Positions 29,694-38,484 of a stretch of DNA of 39,532 nucleotides are shown piece by piece. The DNA is from RUG563 sp024681215 (lineage in GTDB: Bacteria; Bacillota; Clostridia; Christensenellales; Aristaeellaceae), in the NCBI GenBank assembly GCA_024681215.1, contig JAILBG010000058.1, forward strand, positions 1-39,532. Reading direction: 5' to 3'. Within the stretch, counting starts at the first letter, position 1. Each line of letters opens with the position of its first letter. The notes under the pieces are model-generated. The model was not told the DNA's origin and did not search any database. It worked only from the letters and a program-made list of their open reading frames with translations. The position numbers were made by a program, and so were the translations under genes.

Positions 29694-32600
29694 ATGCTTC
29701 AGCTTTATCCGGCGTCCTCGCCGGACTATACAAAGAACGGCATCCCGCTGCATCCGCAGAAGGCCGTCGTCACCTTCCAGGATAAAGCCCGCTGGGAGCT
29801 GGACGTCACGTTCCCCGCGGGCTCGGACGAGTTCCGGCGGATCGATTACGGCATGCACATTCTGGCATCCGTGGCGCCCTATACGATCCCGCAGATCAAC
29901 ATGGGGCAGATCAGCTACTGGCAGATCCCCAGCGGCAGCGCCGCGGTGCCCCTGTACAAAACCATCACCCAGTCCGTCTCCTACGCGGAGTGGGACTGGA
30001 CGGAGCCCTACCAGGCCGGCAGCAAGGTCACCTGCTCCGGATGGGGGAATTATCAGTGCACCCAGTACGACGGCAGCAGCGATTACATCCAGGTGCCGCC
30101 CTATAACAGCAGCTGGTGGACAAAGATCCCGGACAGGATCCCCGGCCAGGTGATCACCACGCTGGCCGCCGGCACGCAGCTGACGAAGCTGAAGGATTTC
30201 AACGCCGTCTACATGGTGGTAAGCACGCTTTCCGGGCAGAAGGGCTATATTGAAAAAAGCAAGTGCGAGCAGGTGGGCAGCGGGTCCACCCCGTACGTGA
30301 TCCCGGAAAAGGAGATCCGGGAGCAGCCCTTCGAGGTGCGCCAGATCAAAAAGGACCAGAGCGGGGGCTGCGTCGTCATCCACGCCGTGCACGACAGCTA
30401 CGACCTGGGCGGCGTGCTCCTGGGCGACTGCTCCATGACGGACGCCACGCCCCAGACGGCCCTGGAATTCATCTCCGGCGCCATGCAGCGCGCGTACGGC
30501 GGCGAGCTGGTCACCAATATCAGCGACGGCACGGTCACCGCCTCCTGGAGCTGGAAAAACGCCCAGAGCGCCCTGCTGGATCCCAAGGACGGCTTCGTCC
30601 AGGCCGTCGGCGGGTACGTGTACCGCGACGGAAAAAGCATCTATATCGTCCCGGAAACGGACGAGGGCACGCCCAGCTACGCCGTTTATTACGGTGTGAA
30701 CATGAAGTCCGTCATCTGGACGGGGGACATCGACAGCCTGTCCACCCGGGTGTATCCCGTGGCGAAGCGCGCCGACGGCACCGACCTGATGCTGCCGGAA
30801 AAGTACGTCGAAACCGTCCGCACCCTGCCCATGGTCCGGGAAATGATGATCAAGGTCAACGCCAAGGTGGGGCAGACGGTCGAGCAGGCGGACGGCACCA
30901 GCGTGACCCTGTCCGAAGAGGACGTGCTTTCCCAGATGCGCGCCGAGGCAGGCGCCTGCTTCACCCGGGACCACTGTGACGAACCCGTCGTGAAGCTGGA
31001 CCTGGATTATGAGCACATGCCGGACACCACGGCCTACGCCCAGTATCAGGCGATCCGCAACGCCGGGCCCCATTCCTGGCTGCTGGTGCGCCACGGCCCG
31101 CTGGAAATCGACACCGTGATCCGCATGACCGGCTACCAGTGGGACGCGCTGCAGGATCGGTACCTGAAAACATCCTACGGCCAGCAAAGCACCGGCACCA
31201 GCGTCACGTCCTACCAGCTGAGCAGCGGCGCGGTGACGGCTCGGGCGCTGGGCAGCGCTTCCGTGGGCGGCGACGCGCTGCAGATTCGCAGCATTACAGC
31301 CGAACACATCCAGACCCGCAGCATCACCGCCGTGCAGATGGCCGCGAAAACCATCACCGCGGAGGTGATTGCCGCCCAGGCGATCACGGCTGAGGAACTG
31401 GCCGCCGCCAGCGTGACCGCGGAAAAGATCGCGGCCCTGGCCATCACCGCGGAGAAGATCGCCGCCGGGGCCATCACCGCGGAGAAGATCGCCGCCGGGG
31501 CCATCACCGCCGACAAGATCGCGGCGGGGGCTATCACCGCCGCGAAAATCGCCGCGGGAGCCGTCACCGCGGAAAAAATCGCAGCGCACACCATCACCGC
31601 GGGGCTGCTGGCAGCCGGGCTGATCACCGCGGACAGCGGGCTCATCGCCACCGGAGCCATCGGCACCGCCCAGATCGCCGACGGCAGCATCACCGACGCC
31701 AAGATCGTGGGCCTCACCGCCAGCAAGATCACCGCCGGCACCATCGACGCCAGCGTGGTCTACATCAACAACCTGACCGCCGACAACATCACCACCGGCA
31801 CCCTGAACGGCGCGCGGATCCCCGTGCTGGGCACGGAAAAGCTGGCCGACGGCGCGGTGACCGGCGACAAGGTGGCGCAGAACGCCATCACCGCCGACAA
31901 GATCGTGGCGGGCGCCGTCACCGCGGCGAAGATCGCCTCCTCTGCCGTCACCACCAACAAGCTGGCCGCCAACGCCGTCACCGCCGCGAAGATCGACGTG
32001 GCGGATCTCTTCGCCGCCCAGGCCACCATCAACGCCCTGAACGCCATGGACATCCGCGGCAATCAGTACCTGCGCCTGGCGGTGAACCGCACCTTCTCCC
32101 AGTGGGCGGACCCGGCGCTGACCGCGTCCAACAACGTGCAGGACGGCGATATCTGGAACAAGGATCACGGGCTGAGGAAATGGTCTGACTTTGGCGCTCT
32201 GAAATGGTCAGAACTGCCCTATACGTGGGCATCCTTTGAATCCGGCAAGCAGTACATCCGCAAAAACGGCACATGGGAGCAAATGAATGATCCCACGGGC
32301 AAGTACAGCATCATTTCCGGTATTGAGATCATCGAACCGGGCGTAGAGATCAGCGGCGGCAAGTACGTGCGCATCCGCTCCGGCGGCGTTTTCACGGTGG
32401 ACAGCGGAAACTTCTCCATCGACAGCGCCGGGAACGTGAAAATGAAGGGCACGGTGGAGGCCGCCGCCGGGAAAATCGGCGGCTGGACCATCGGCGCGGA
32501 TAAGCTGTCCTCCGGTAATGGAACAAGCTACGTACAGATGGCGGTATCTGGGGACTACGCTTTCATGGCGGGGAACGACAATGAACTGACGGCCCCATTC

Positions 32601-33374
32601 CGCGTCAAACGTGACGGCACGGTATACCTGAAAAAGCTGATTACCCTGACGGAGCAGGGCGGCGAAACGGTTGTAGACCTGCAGAATTACCCCTTCTGGA
32701 AGCTGTACTACCATACGATCAAGAGTTACACAGCATCCAGCATCACGCTTTCCAACGGTGCTGTCATAAATTTTAATAGCGCCGCCCAAACGTACCTTGA
32801 CAGCGAGTGGGACGGCAACGTGTTTAACTACTATGTCAAGGATCAGGACGATCAAGTAATCCTCAGCGGATCAATTACGCTGACACCAACACCGCCGCAG
32901 ACAGGAACCGGCCCCGGCAGTTCCCCGTTGACCAATTTTAATGCCCTACACCAAATGGCTATCACCGTTACAGCTACTGGAGTTTCGGGGCCGCTGTTTT
33001 ATTGGACAGTTGATGCCACCGGCGAATACCAGTCCGGGCAGAACAGCGTCAGCGTTACAAAAGGCGCGTGGAGCGGCGGCAGAATAAGCTTTTCCACAAG
33101 TGCTGGAACCGGTGCACCAAAGACAGTCGAACTATCGCAGGGTACCGTCACATGGGACGGAAACACCGCGACGGTCCCTGTTATAGATACCGGCGCTGGC
33201 ACTGCATATACTGTTTCCGTTGACGCCTCCGCAAGGTACAAAGCCGGCAACAACGACGCCTACGCAAATCAAACCGTTGTTGGCACATGTTATATCATCA
33301 CAGCGCACAGCGGGGATTGGGTTAAGGTTCAAGAAGTCGGCACGGGATATTCCAGGGTGCCGTACATGAATTAA
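29694..33374 (+). CDS. Tail-associated protein (Tal) / fibre with tandem decapeptide repeats
   Basis: 1226 residues from ATG 29694, after GAGGTGAG. The N-terminal part (to about 470) is a gp27/Tal-like tip domain (MLQLYPASSPDYTKNGIPLH, VTFQDKARWELDVTFPAG) with an SH3-like insert near 130-195 (TTLAAGTQLTKLKDFNAVYM). From about 530 to 770 run decapeptide repeats of the type AITAEKIAAG, typical of fibrous tail shafts. At 31442-31501 two 30-bp units are identical in DNA. The C-terminal 450 residues are beta-rich and unlike the rest (SISLSNGAV-type strands), probably the host-contact part; the DNA there is less GC-rich, suggesting exchange. No peptidase domain is seen. Confidence 0.9.
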   Translation: MLQLYPASSPDYTKNGIPLHPQKAVVTFQDKARWELDVTFPAGSDEFRRIDYGMHILASVAPYTIPQINMGQISYWQIPSGSAAVPLYKTITQSVSYAEWDWTEPYQAGSKVTCSGWGNYQCTQYDGSSDYIQVPPYNSSWWTKIPDRIPGQVITTLAAGTQLTKLKDFNAVYMVVSTLSGQKGYIEKSKCEQVGSGSTPYVIPEKEIREQPFEVRQIKKDQSGGCVVIHAVHDSYDLGGVLLGDCSMTDATPQTALEFISGAMQRAYGGELVTNISDGTVTASWSWKNAQSALLDPKDGFVQAVGGYVYRDGKSIYIVPETDEGTPSYAVYYGVNMKSVIWTGDIDSLSTRVYPVAKRADGTDLMLPEKYVETVRTLPMVREMMIKVNAKVGQTVEQADGTSVTLSEEDVLSQMRAEAGACFTRDHCDEPVVKLDLDYEHMPDTTAYAQYQAIRNAGPHSWLLVRHGPLEIDTVIRMTGYQWDALQDRYLKTSYGQQSTGTSVTSYQLSSGAVTARALGSASVGGDALQIRSITAEHIQTRSITAVQMAAKTITAEVIAAQAITAEELAAASVTAEKIAALAITAEKIAAGAITAEKIAAGAITADKIAAGAITAAKIAAGAVTAEKIAAHTITAGLLAAGLITADSGLIATGAIGTAQIADGSITDAKIVGLTASKITAGTIDASVVYINNLTADNITTGTLNGARIPVLGTEKLADGAVTGDKVAQNAITADKIVAGAVTAAKIASSAVTTNKLAANAVTAAKIDVADLFAAQATINALNAMDIRGNQYLRLAVNRTFSQWADPALTASNNVQDGDIWNKDHGLRKWSDFGALKWSELPYTWASFESGKQYIRKNGTWEQMNDPTGKYSIISGIEIIEPGVEISGGKYVRIRSGGVFTVDSGNFSIDSAGNVKMKGTVEAAAGKIGGWTIGADKLSSGNGTSYVQMAVSGDYAFMAGNDNELTAPFRVKRDGTVYLKKLITLTEQGGETVVDLQNYPFWKLYYHTIKSYTASSITLSNGAVINFNSAAQTYLDSEWDGNVFNYYVKDQDDQVILSGSITLTPTPPQTGTGPGSSPLTNFNALHQMAITVTATGVSGPLFYWTVDATGEYQSGQNSVSVTKGAWSGGRISFSTSAGTGAPKTVELSQGTVTWDGNTATVPVIDTGAGTAYTVSVDASARYKAGNNDAYANQTVVGTCYIITAHSGDWVKVQEVGTGYSRVPYMN

Positions 33375-33388
33375 GGAGGAAAAAGGAA

Positions 33389-33757
33389 ATGAAAATCACA
33401 CAGGGAAAAATCGTAAATGCTTACCGTACATTGATTCGTTTGTCGGAGCAGCAGCTTCCGCTTCCGGTGGCCTACGCCCTGTACAAGGCGAAAAAGGCCC
33501 TGGATCCGCAATGGCAGTTCCAGCTTGAACAGGAACAGAAGCTGATCCGGGACTGCGGCGCGGAGCTGCACCCGGACGGCACAGTCACCTTCCCGGACGA
33601 CGCCGCCCGGGAAAGCTACGTGGCCGCGGCGCTGGAGCTGAACGCCATGGAAACGGAAATCGAGGTACCGGAGATCGTACTTCCGGAGGACTCCGGGCTG
33701 TCCCTTTCCGTGAACGAGATCGACGCGCTGGACGGCATCGTGAAATGGGGTGAGTAA
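33389..33757 (+). CDS. DUF1617-like phage protein
   Basis: 122 residues, with AAGGAGGAAAAAGG before the ATG. MKITQGKIVNAYRTLIRLSE, LPVAYALYKAKKALDPQWQF is the pattern of DUF1617 proteins encoded beside tail-fibre genes. It could be a small structural or assembly protein. The next gene starts immediately after its stop. Confidence 0.8.
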   Translation: MKITQGKIVNAYRTLIRLSEQQLPLPVAYALYKAKKALDPQWQFQLEQEQKLIRDCGAELHPDGTVTFPDDAARESYVAAALELNAMETEIEVPEIVLPEDSGLSLSVNEIDALDGIVKWGE

Positions 33758-34177
33758 ATGGCGACAACGAATCTGAACCTGCCCACGCTGGCATCCAGCG
33801 ATACAGCATCCAATTTCCCGGCCACTTTCAATGACGCTATGGGGAAAATAGATGCGGCGCACGCTCATTCAGGGACAGACTTGACCAGTTCCATTGAATC
33901 TGCGGAAAGCGGCACAGGGGCATCATTGTATGCAACCGTTGATGGAAATGTGTGCACGCTGTTTTTGGGAACTATAAGTAAAGCGCACGCGGAAGCGAAT
34001 CAAATTGCAGTTCTGCCTGAAGGTTATCGTCCCAAATATCTTGTTTATGCCGTTGGCATGGTAGCTTCTACCCCATGCATGATTCGTATCGCAACGGACG
34101 GTAAAATTGTTATTTGGATCATGGGCAATTCTGTTACTGGTAATCTTCGTATGGGTTGCACATATGTTCTTGCGTAA
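33758..34177 (+). CDS. Tail tip / receptor-binding-like protein
   Basis: 139 residues. The N-terminus TTNLNLPTLASSDTASNFPA, TFNDAMGKIDAAH is a phage tail-fibre or baseplate anchor pattern. The rest (SGTGASLYATVDGNVCTLFL, GTISKAHAEANQIAVLPEGY, CMIRIATDGKIVIWIMG) resembles the beta-sandwich head of receptor-binding proteins. Its AT content is higher than in the neighbours, as often seen for exchanged receptor modules. Confidence 0.75.
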   Translation: MATTNLNLPTLASSDTASNFPATFNDAMGKIDAAHAHSGTDLTSSIESAESGTGASLYATVDGNVCTLFLGTISKAHAEANQIAVLPEGYRPKYLVYAVGMVASTPCMIRIATDGKIVIWIMGNSVTGNLRMGCTYVLA

Positions 34178-34191
34178 AAGGGGGCGAGTGA

Positions 34192-35079
34192 ATGACCGAT
34201 CATGCGATCCTGCCGGCGCAGGACAGCAGCCCGGCGGAAACCTGCATCCTCCTGGCCCGGCAGGAGATCGGCGCGCCTTACGTGTTCGGGGCCTGGGGCG
34301 GCGAATGCACCCCGGCTTACCGGCGGCAGTACGCCGGCTACAATCCGCAGTACAAGGACAAGATCTACGGCCGCTGCCCCGTCCTCAGCGGCACGGGCGC
34401 CTGCGCAAATTGCGCCTACCGGGGCCGCCGGGCCTACGACTGCCGGGGCTTCGTGCGCTGGGTGCTCCAGCAGGCGGGCGTCACCGTCGAGGGCAGCGGG
34501 GCCACCACCCAGTACGCCACTGCGAAAAACTGGGCCCAGCGCGGGCCCATCGCCGAAATGCCGGATCTGCCGCTGACCGTGCTGTACCGAAAGGACGGCG
34601 CGCGGATGGCCCATACGGGCCTGTACGTGGGCGACAGCCGGGCGGTGCACTGCTCCGGTGAGGTGAAGGAAGATCCCCTGTCCGCCGGCCGCTGGACGCA
34701 TTACGCGGTGCCCAAGGGGCTGTATACCGCAGCGGAGCTCGCCGCCGGCAACGCCCGCCGCCTGCCGCCCACCCTGCGCCGGGGCGACCGGGGCGAGAGC
34801 GTGGCGCGGCTGCAGCAGCTGCTCCTGGCCCAGGGGTACGATCTGGGCCACGCCGGGGCCGACGGCGTTTTCGGCGCGGCCACCATGGCCGCGGTCCAGG
34901 CCTTCCAGCGCGCCAGCGGCCTCACCGCGGACGGCATCTGCGGCCCCAAAACCTGGAACGCCCTGGACCAGGATCAATCGCCCCGGGCCACCTACACCGT
35001 CACCGTGGGCGGGCTGAGCAAATCCGCCGCCGAGGAGCTGGCCAAGGCGTTCCCCGGGGCGGAAATCAAGGAGGAATGA
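34192..35079 (+). CDS. Endolysin: NlpC/P60 peptidase with peptidoglycan-binding domain
   Basis: 295 residues. Residues about 15-160 form an NlpC/P60 domain: AYDCRGFVRWVLQQAG (nucleophile Cys84), AHTGLYVGDS (His141) and AVHCSG (His153). Four extra Cys (39, 62, 71, 74) in a loop before the nucleophile may bind a metal or form disulphides. Residues about 195-262 (LRRGDRGESVARLQQLLLAQ, GVFGAATMAAVQAFQRASGL) are a PG_binding_1 module. There is no signal peptide, so export relies on the holin. It cuts the peptide stem of the cell wall. Confidence 0.93.
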   Translation: MTDHAILPAQDSSPAETCILLARQEIGAPYVFGAWGGECTPAYRRQYAGYNPQYKDKIYGRCPVLSGTGACANCAYRGRRAYDCRGFVRWVLQQAGVTVEGSGATTQYATAKNWAQRGPIAEMPDLPLTVLYRKDGARMAHTGLYVGDSRAVHCSGEVKEDPLSAGRWTHYAVPKGLYTAAELAAGNARRLPPTLRRGDRGESVARLQQLLLAQGYDLGHAGADGVFGAATMAAVQAFQRASGLTADGICGPKTWNALDQDQSPRATYTVTVGGLSKSAAEELAKAFPGAEIKEE

Positions 35080-35408
35080 CCATGTACCAGGGAACGACAC
35101 CGTCCATTACGCTCACCATCGCCGGGCGCGATCTGTCCGGCTGCACGGTGGAGGTGTACATCGCCCAGGCCGCCGTCAGGATCGTCAAGCGCGACGCCCG
35201 CGTCGAGGCGGACGCCGAGGGCACCACCGTCGCCTGCGCGCTGACGCAGGAGGAAACGCTGTCGCTCACCCCGGGCCCGGCCTTCGTGCAGGTGCGCTGG
35301 GTCGACGCCCAGGGCACCGCGGAGGCCACCGACGAGGCGCAGCTGAACGTGAAGCGGATCCTGAACCGCACCGTGATCGAATACGCGGGAGGCGAGGGAG
35401 ATGAATAA
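35076..35408 (+). CDS. BppU-like baseplate / fibre-attachment protein
   Basis: 110 residues from ATG 35076 (overlapping the endolysin stop as ATGA) or ATG 35082. YQGTTPSITLTIAGRDLSGC, TVEVYIAQAAVRIVK, then FVQVRWVDAQGTAEATDEAQ is the Ig-like N-terminal domain of BppU-type baseplate proteins (residues 1-108). It would attach fibres to the tail tip. The next fibre gene overlaps by eight bases. Confidence 0.8.
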   Translation: MTMYQGTTPSITLTIAGRDLSGCTVEVYIAQAAVRIVKRDARVEADAEGTTVACALTQEETLSLTPGPAFVQVRWVDAQGTAEATDEAQLNVKRILNRTVIEYAGGEGDE

Positions 35409-37017
35409 CGAACCCATCCCGCTGTACGTCGAGGACGTCGAACCTGTCCAGCTGCAGGCCGAAGAGAACGAGACGGCCCAGCTTCAAATCGAGGATCTGC
35501 GCGTGATCCGCGCCGTCAGCCCCAGCGTCCAGGTCGAGGCCATTTCCGACGGCCACCGGGTCACCATCACGGACCTGGACGGCCCGAAAGAATTCTCGCT
35601 TTATAACGGCGCCACCGGCCCGAAGGGCGATACCGGCGCCACCGGGCCACAGGGCCCGCAGGGCCCGCAGGGCGACACCGGCGAAACCGGTGCCCAGGGC
35701 CCGCAGGGCCCGAAGGGCGCCACCGGCGCCACCGGCCCCCAGGGTTCCCAGGGCCCGAAAGGCGATACCGGTGCCGCCGGCCCCCAGGGTCCACAGGGCC
35801 CGAAAGGCGACACCGGCGATACCGGCCCCCAGGGGCCGCAGGGCCCGAAGGGCGACACCGGGGCCACCGGCCCCCAGGGCCCAAAAGGGCCGAAGGGCGA
35901 TACTGGGGCCACCGGTCCACAGGGTCTGCAGGGCGATACCGGCGCCGCCGGCCCCCAGGGTCCCCAGGGCCCGAAAGGCGACACTGGCGATACCGGCCCC
36001 CAGGGGCCGCAGGGCACGAAGGGAGGTGCCGGCGGCACCGGCCCCCTGGGGCCGCAGGGCCCGAAGGGAGACACCGGCGCCACCGGCCCCCAGGGTCTGC
36101 AGGGCGATACCGGCGCCACCGGCCCCCAGGGGCCCCAGGGCCCGCAGGGTGAGCCGGGCGCGGACGCCGTGATCCCTGCGAATCGCGTGTCCTCCCTGAA
36201 TGACGTCCCGCTGGCCGGCATCCAGGTCATCGACGCGGTGGGCGCGCCGGTTTACGTAGGGGACGTGACGCAGTACGCAGCCTATGACCTGACGGATACC
36301 GGCTGGTATGTGTTCGCCCGGATCCTGGCCCCGGACGGCGCCGCGGTATCGCAGCAGACCGCCGTGTCCGGCGCCGCGGGCAGCATCTGCACGGTGGGCG
36401 CGGACCACGTCGACGTGGCGGTGCGGTTCTCCGTGGCGGCTGTTTCGCAGATCGTGACGGTGGCCTGGAGCGCCTCGGTGCAGGACGCTTTCGTCTTCAA
36501 GGCCACCGACCTGGCGGTGCGGAACCTGGATTACCGCAGCACGTTTTACGTGTACGACATCGCGCCGTACCGGACGTGGACCTACGCGCTCACCACGGAC
36601 GCCACGTTTGTCGCCGGGAAAAACTATTACACCGAATCCGGCGGGCAGTATACGCTCGCGGAGGTGACGGCGGGGGGCACGGTTCCGGCGAACACCTATT
36701 ACGTGCATACCAAGCTGACTTTCAGCGGCATGGTCCGGAATGTCACCTACCGGCTGAATGAAATCGTGGACGCCCCTGTCGAGGTCGCGCTCCCGGCCGT
36801 GCCGGACGACGGATACGGCGCGTGGTTCGAGATCCAGCTGCGGTTCGACGCAAACCGCAGCGTCACGCTGCTGCCGCCGGATAACACCGTCAAGGTCGGC
36901 GCGGCGAACACCCAGGGCCTGACGGCCGGGATCAATGTGCTGGATATGACGTTTTCGCAGGTGGACGGCGTGAAGCTCTGGACGCTACTGAACACGCATA
37001 CCAATATTCCGGCATAA
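35401..37017 (+). CDS. Collagen-like tail fibre
   Basis: 538 residues. Residues about 70-257 are Gly-X-Y triplets (GPKGDTGATGPQGPQGPQGD type), a collagen-like triple-helical shaft, with the DNA in near-identical 27- and 36-bp units. The N-terminal 70 residues (PLYVEDVEPVQLQAEENETA) probably anchor to the BppU-like protein. The C-terminal 280 residues (AVIPANRVSSLNDVPLAGIQ and two beta-rich domains) are the likely receptor-binding head. Collagen-like fibres occur in several phages and in host adhesins. The repeats could change length by slippage. Confidence 0.93.
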   Translation: MNNEPIPLYVEDVEPVQLQAEENETAQLQIEDLRVIRAVSPSVQVEAISDGHRVTITDLDGPKEFSLYNGATGPKGDTGATGPQGPQGPQGDTGETGAQGPQGPKGATGATGPQGSQGPKGDTGAAGPQGPQGPKGDTGDTGPQGPQGPKGDTGATGPQGPKGPKGDTGATGPQGLQGDTGAAGPQGPQGPKGDTGDTGPQGPQGTKGGAGGTGPLGPQGPKGDTGATGPQGLQGDTGATGPQGPQGPQGEPGADAVIPANRVSSLNDVPLAGIQVIDAVGAPVYVGDVTQYAAYDLTDTGWYVFARILAPDGAAVSQQTAVSGAAGSICTVGADHVDVAVRFSVAAVSQIVTVAWSASVQDAFVFKATDLAVRNLDYRSTFYVYDIAPYRTWTYALTTDATFVAGKNYYTESGGQYTLAEVTAGGTVPANTYYVHTKLTFSGMVRNVTYRLNEIVDAPVEVALPAVPDDGYGAWFEIQLRFDANRSVTLLPPDNTVKVGAANTQGLTAGINVLDMTFSQVDGVKLWTLLNTHTNIPA

Positions 37018-37034
37018 GAAAGGAGCGTGCGGGG

Positions 37035-37403
37035 ATGGCCAGATGGACCTATGAAAAAATCGACCCGGAAACAGAAAAAATCAAGTACGCTCCGCCGAAC
37101 GATCCCACCGGAGAGATCACCGGGCGTCACGTGTTCGGGCTCACCGCCTGGTTTGACGAGCACCCGGAGGAGCGGATGGCGCTGGGATGGATCAAACATA
37201 TCCGCACGAACGCCAAAGATATTGACTACAACCGCCAAACCCAGTACCTGGCCCGGTCTGTCCGGTGGATCGATGATTACACCTGCGAGGACGTGTACCA
37301 CGTGATGGACAAAAGCGAGGAAATGATGCGCCTGGAAGAGCTGACCCGCGGCGGGTTATTTGGCGATGCCGACGCCATCGAATGGGGAGGCGATGAAGTA
37401 TGA
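37035..37403 (+). CDS. Small phage protein after the fibre gene
   Basis: 122 residues from ATG 37035, after AAAGGAG. MARWTYEKIDPETEKIKYAP, GEITGRHVFGLTAWFDEHPE, RMALGWIKHI has a Trp-rich N-terminal part and an acidic end. Proteins of this kind follow tail fibres in Firmicutes phages and may assist fibre assembly. No motif is recognised. It overlaps the next gene by four bases. Confidence 0.65.
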   Translation: MARWTYEKIDPETEKIKYAPPNDPTGEITGRHVFGLTAWFDEHPEERMALGWIKHIRTNAKDIDYNRQTQYLARSVRWIDDYTCEDVYHVMDKSEEMMRLEELTRGGLFGDADAIEWGGDEV

Positions 37404-37561
37404 TGGACCTGAACGTCATGGCGGAAATCCAGTATGAAAAGGCCCGGGAGATCACCGCCGGGCCGCCGGAAATGGACGCCGAAGGGCAGGAAATGGCCGA
37501 GGAAAAACGCAAGACGTTTGACCTGCCGACGAACGCGGCCACGCTTGACCCGCTGCGGTAA
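37400..37561 (+). CDS. 53-residue phage protein
   Basis: Starts as ATGA on the previous stop, like its neighbours, and ends TAA at 37559-37561. MMDLNVMAEIQYEKAREITA, then EMDAEGQEMAEEKRKTFDLP, an acidic helix. The overlapping start and matching codon use indicate a real gene. Function unknown. Confidence 0.65.
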   Translation: MMDLNVMAEIQYEKAREITAGPPEMDAEGQEMAEEKRKTFDLPTNAATLDPLR

Positions 37562-37574
37562 GGAGGGATGCGCT

Positions 37575-38048
37575 GTGTATGATATCGTGCTGGTGACATC
37601 CAAAGGGGACGTGGACTGCGGCCCCGCGTGCCTGGCCATGCTGCTTAATTACTACGGCGAGCCTGTAACGCTGGACGAGATGATCGCCGAATGCGGCGCG
37701 CGGATCGGCGGCTGCACCGGTATGGACCTGCTGCGTGTGGGCCGCGCGCACGGGCTGGACATGACCAGCTACCGGATGGAAGCGGCGGAGCTGATCCGGC
37801 AGGACCGGCCCGGGATCTGCTGGTGGACCTATAATCATTTTGTCGTGTTCTGCGGCCGGGACGGCAGCGGCAACGTGGTGATCGCCAACCCCGGCCGGGG
37901 ACGGTTCGCGCTCGACCCGGAGAGCTTCGGAAAACTGTTCAGCGGCGTCAGCTTCTGGAACGGCATTCCGGAAACCCTGCCGGAGGACGAGGAGGCCACC
38001 GCCCAGGATTACGAAGCAGCGCTGGAGCAGCTGGGGGTGAGCCTGTGA
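37575..38048 (+). CDS. C39-like papain-fold cysteine peptidase
   Basis: 157 residues from GTG 37575, seven bases after GGAGGG; the longer frame upstream is shadow. The active site resembles bacteriocin-type C39 peptidases: DVDCGPACLAMLLNYYG (Cys15), TYNHFVVFCGRDGSGN (His88) and IANPGRG, where Asn105 replaces the usual Asp. The oxyanion Gln six residues before Cys is Ser, so activity is not certain. It lies between fibre and lysis genes. It might cut wall peptides as a second lysin, or process a fibre or host protein. It overlaps the next gene by four bases. Confidence 0.8.
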   Translation: MYDIVLVTSKGDVDCGPACLAMLLNYYGEPVTLDEMIAECGARIGGCTGMDLLRVGRAHGLDMTSYRMEAAELIRQDRPGICWWTYNHFVVFCGRDGSGNVVIANPGRGRFALDPESFGKLFSGVSFWNGIPETLPEDEEATAQDYEAALEQLGVSL

Positions 38049-38458
38049 AACGGACGCACCTGACGAGCGCCGTCCGGGCGCGCCTTACAGCCGTGGATGA
38101 GGCGCTGGCCACGCTGCCGGACGAAAGCGCCGTGGACGCCCTGGCGCTGTTTCCTGCCTGGCGTCCCGGCGAGGAATACCCGCGGGATTACCGGCTGAAA
38201 CATGCCGGGAAGCTGTACCGGGTCATTCAGCCGCATACCTCCCAGGCGGGATGGGAGCCGGACAAAACCCCCGCGCTGTTTGTGGAGGTGGCAAAGCCCG
38301 GCGAGATCCCCGTCTGGAAGCAGCCGACCGGCGCGCAGGACGCGTACATGACCGGGGACGAGGTCCATTATCCGGAAGCAGAGGATCCGGTCTGGGTCAG
38401 CACCGTGGACCATAACGTCTGGGAGCCGGGCGTTTACGGCTGGATCCTGAAGGAATAA
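38045..38458 (+). CDS. Carbohydrate-binding (CBM5/12-like) protein
   Basis: 137 residues, start GTG 38045 overlapping the previous stop as GTGA. WRPGEEYPRDYRLKHAGKLY, RVIQPHTSQAGWEPD, PALF is a CBM5/12-type chitin-binding module (residues about 40-80). A degenerate second copy may follow (YMTGDEVHYPEAEDPVWVST, WEPGVYGW). It would bind cell-wall sugar or act in adsorption. Such proteins sit beside lysis genes in other phages. Coupling to the C39-like gene hints at a joint task. Confidence 0.85.
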   Translation: MKRTHLTSAVRARLTAVDEALATLPDESAVDALALFPAWRPGEEYPRDYRLKHAGKLYRVIQPHTSQAGWEPDKTPALFVEVAKPGEIPVWKQPTGAQDAYMTGDEVHYPEAEDPVWVSTVDHNVWEPGVYGWILKE

Positions 38459-38484
38459 GCAAGAATAATACGGAGGAGAAAAGC

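Noticed and set aside
31290..32010. Possible CRISPR-like array
   Set aside because: The periodic 30-bp units are in-frame protein repeats of a tail fibre with no spacers; the same applies to the collagen triplets at 35610-36170.
29658..32168. 836-codon leftward open frame opposite the Tal gene
   Set aside because: It is antisense to a well-supported tail gene. It arises from GC-rich codon bias and repeats and has no ribosome binding site or recognisable domain.
35266..36708. 480-codon leftward open frame over the collagen-like fibre
   Set aside because: A mirror of the Gly-X-Y repeats; composition is Ala/Gly/Leu-rich and has no protein-like domains.
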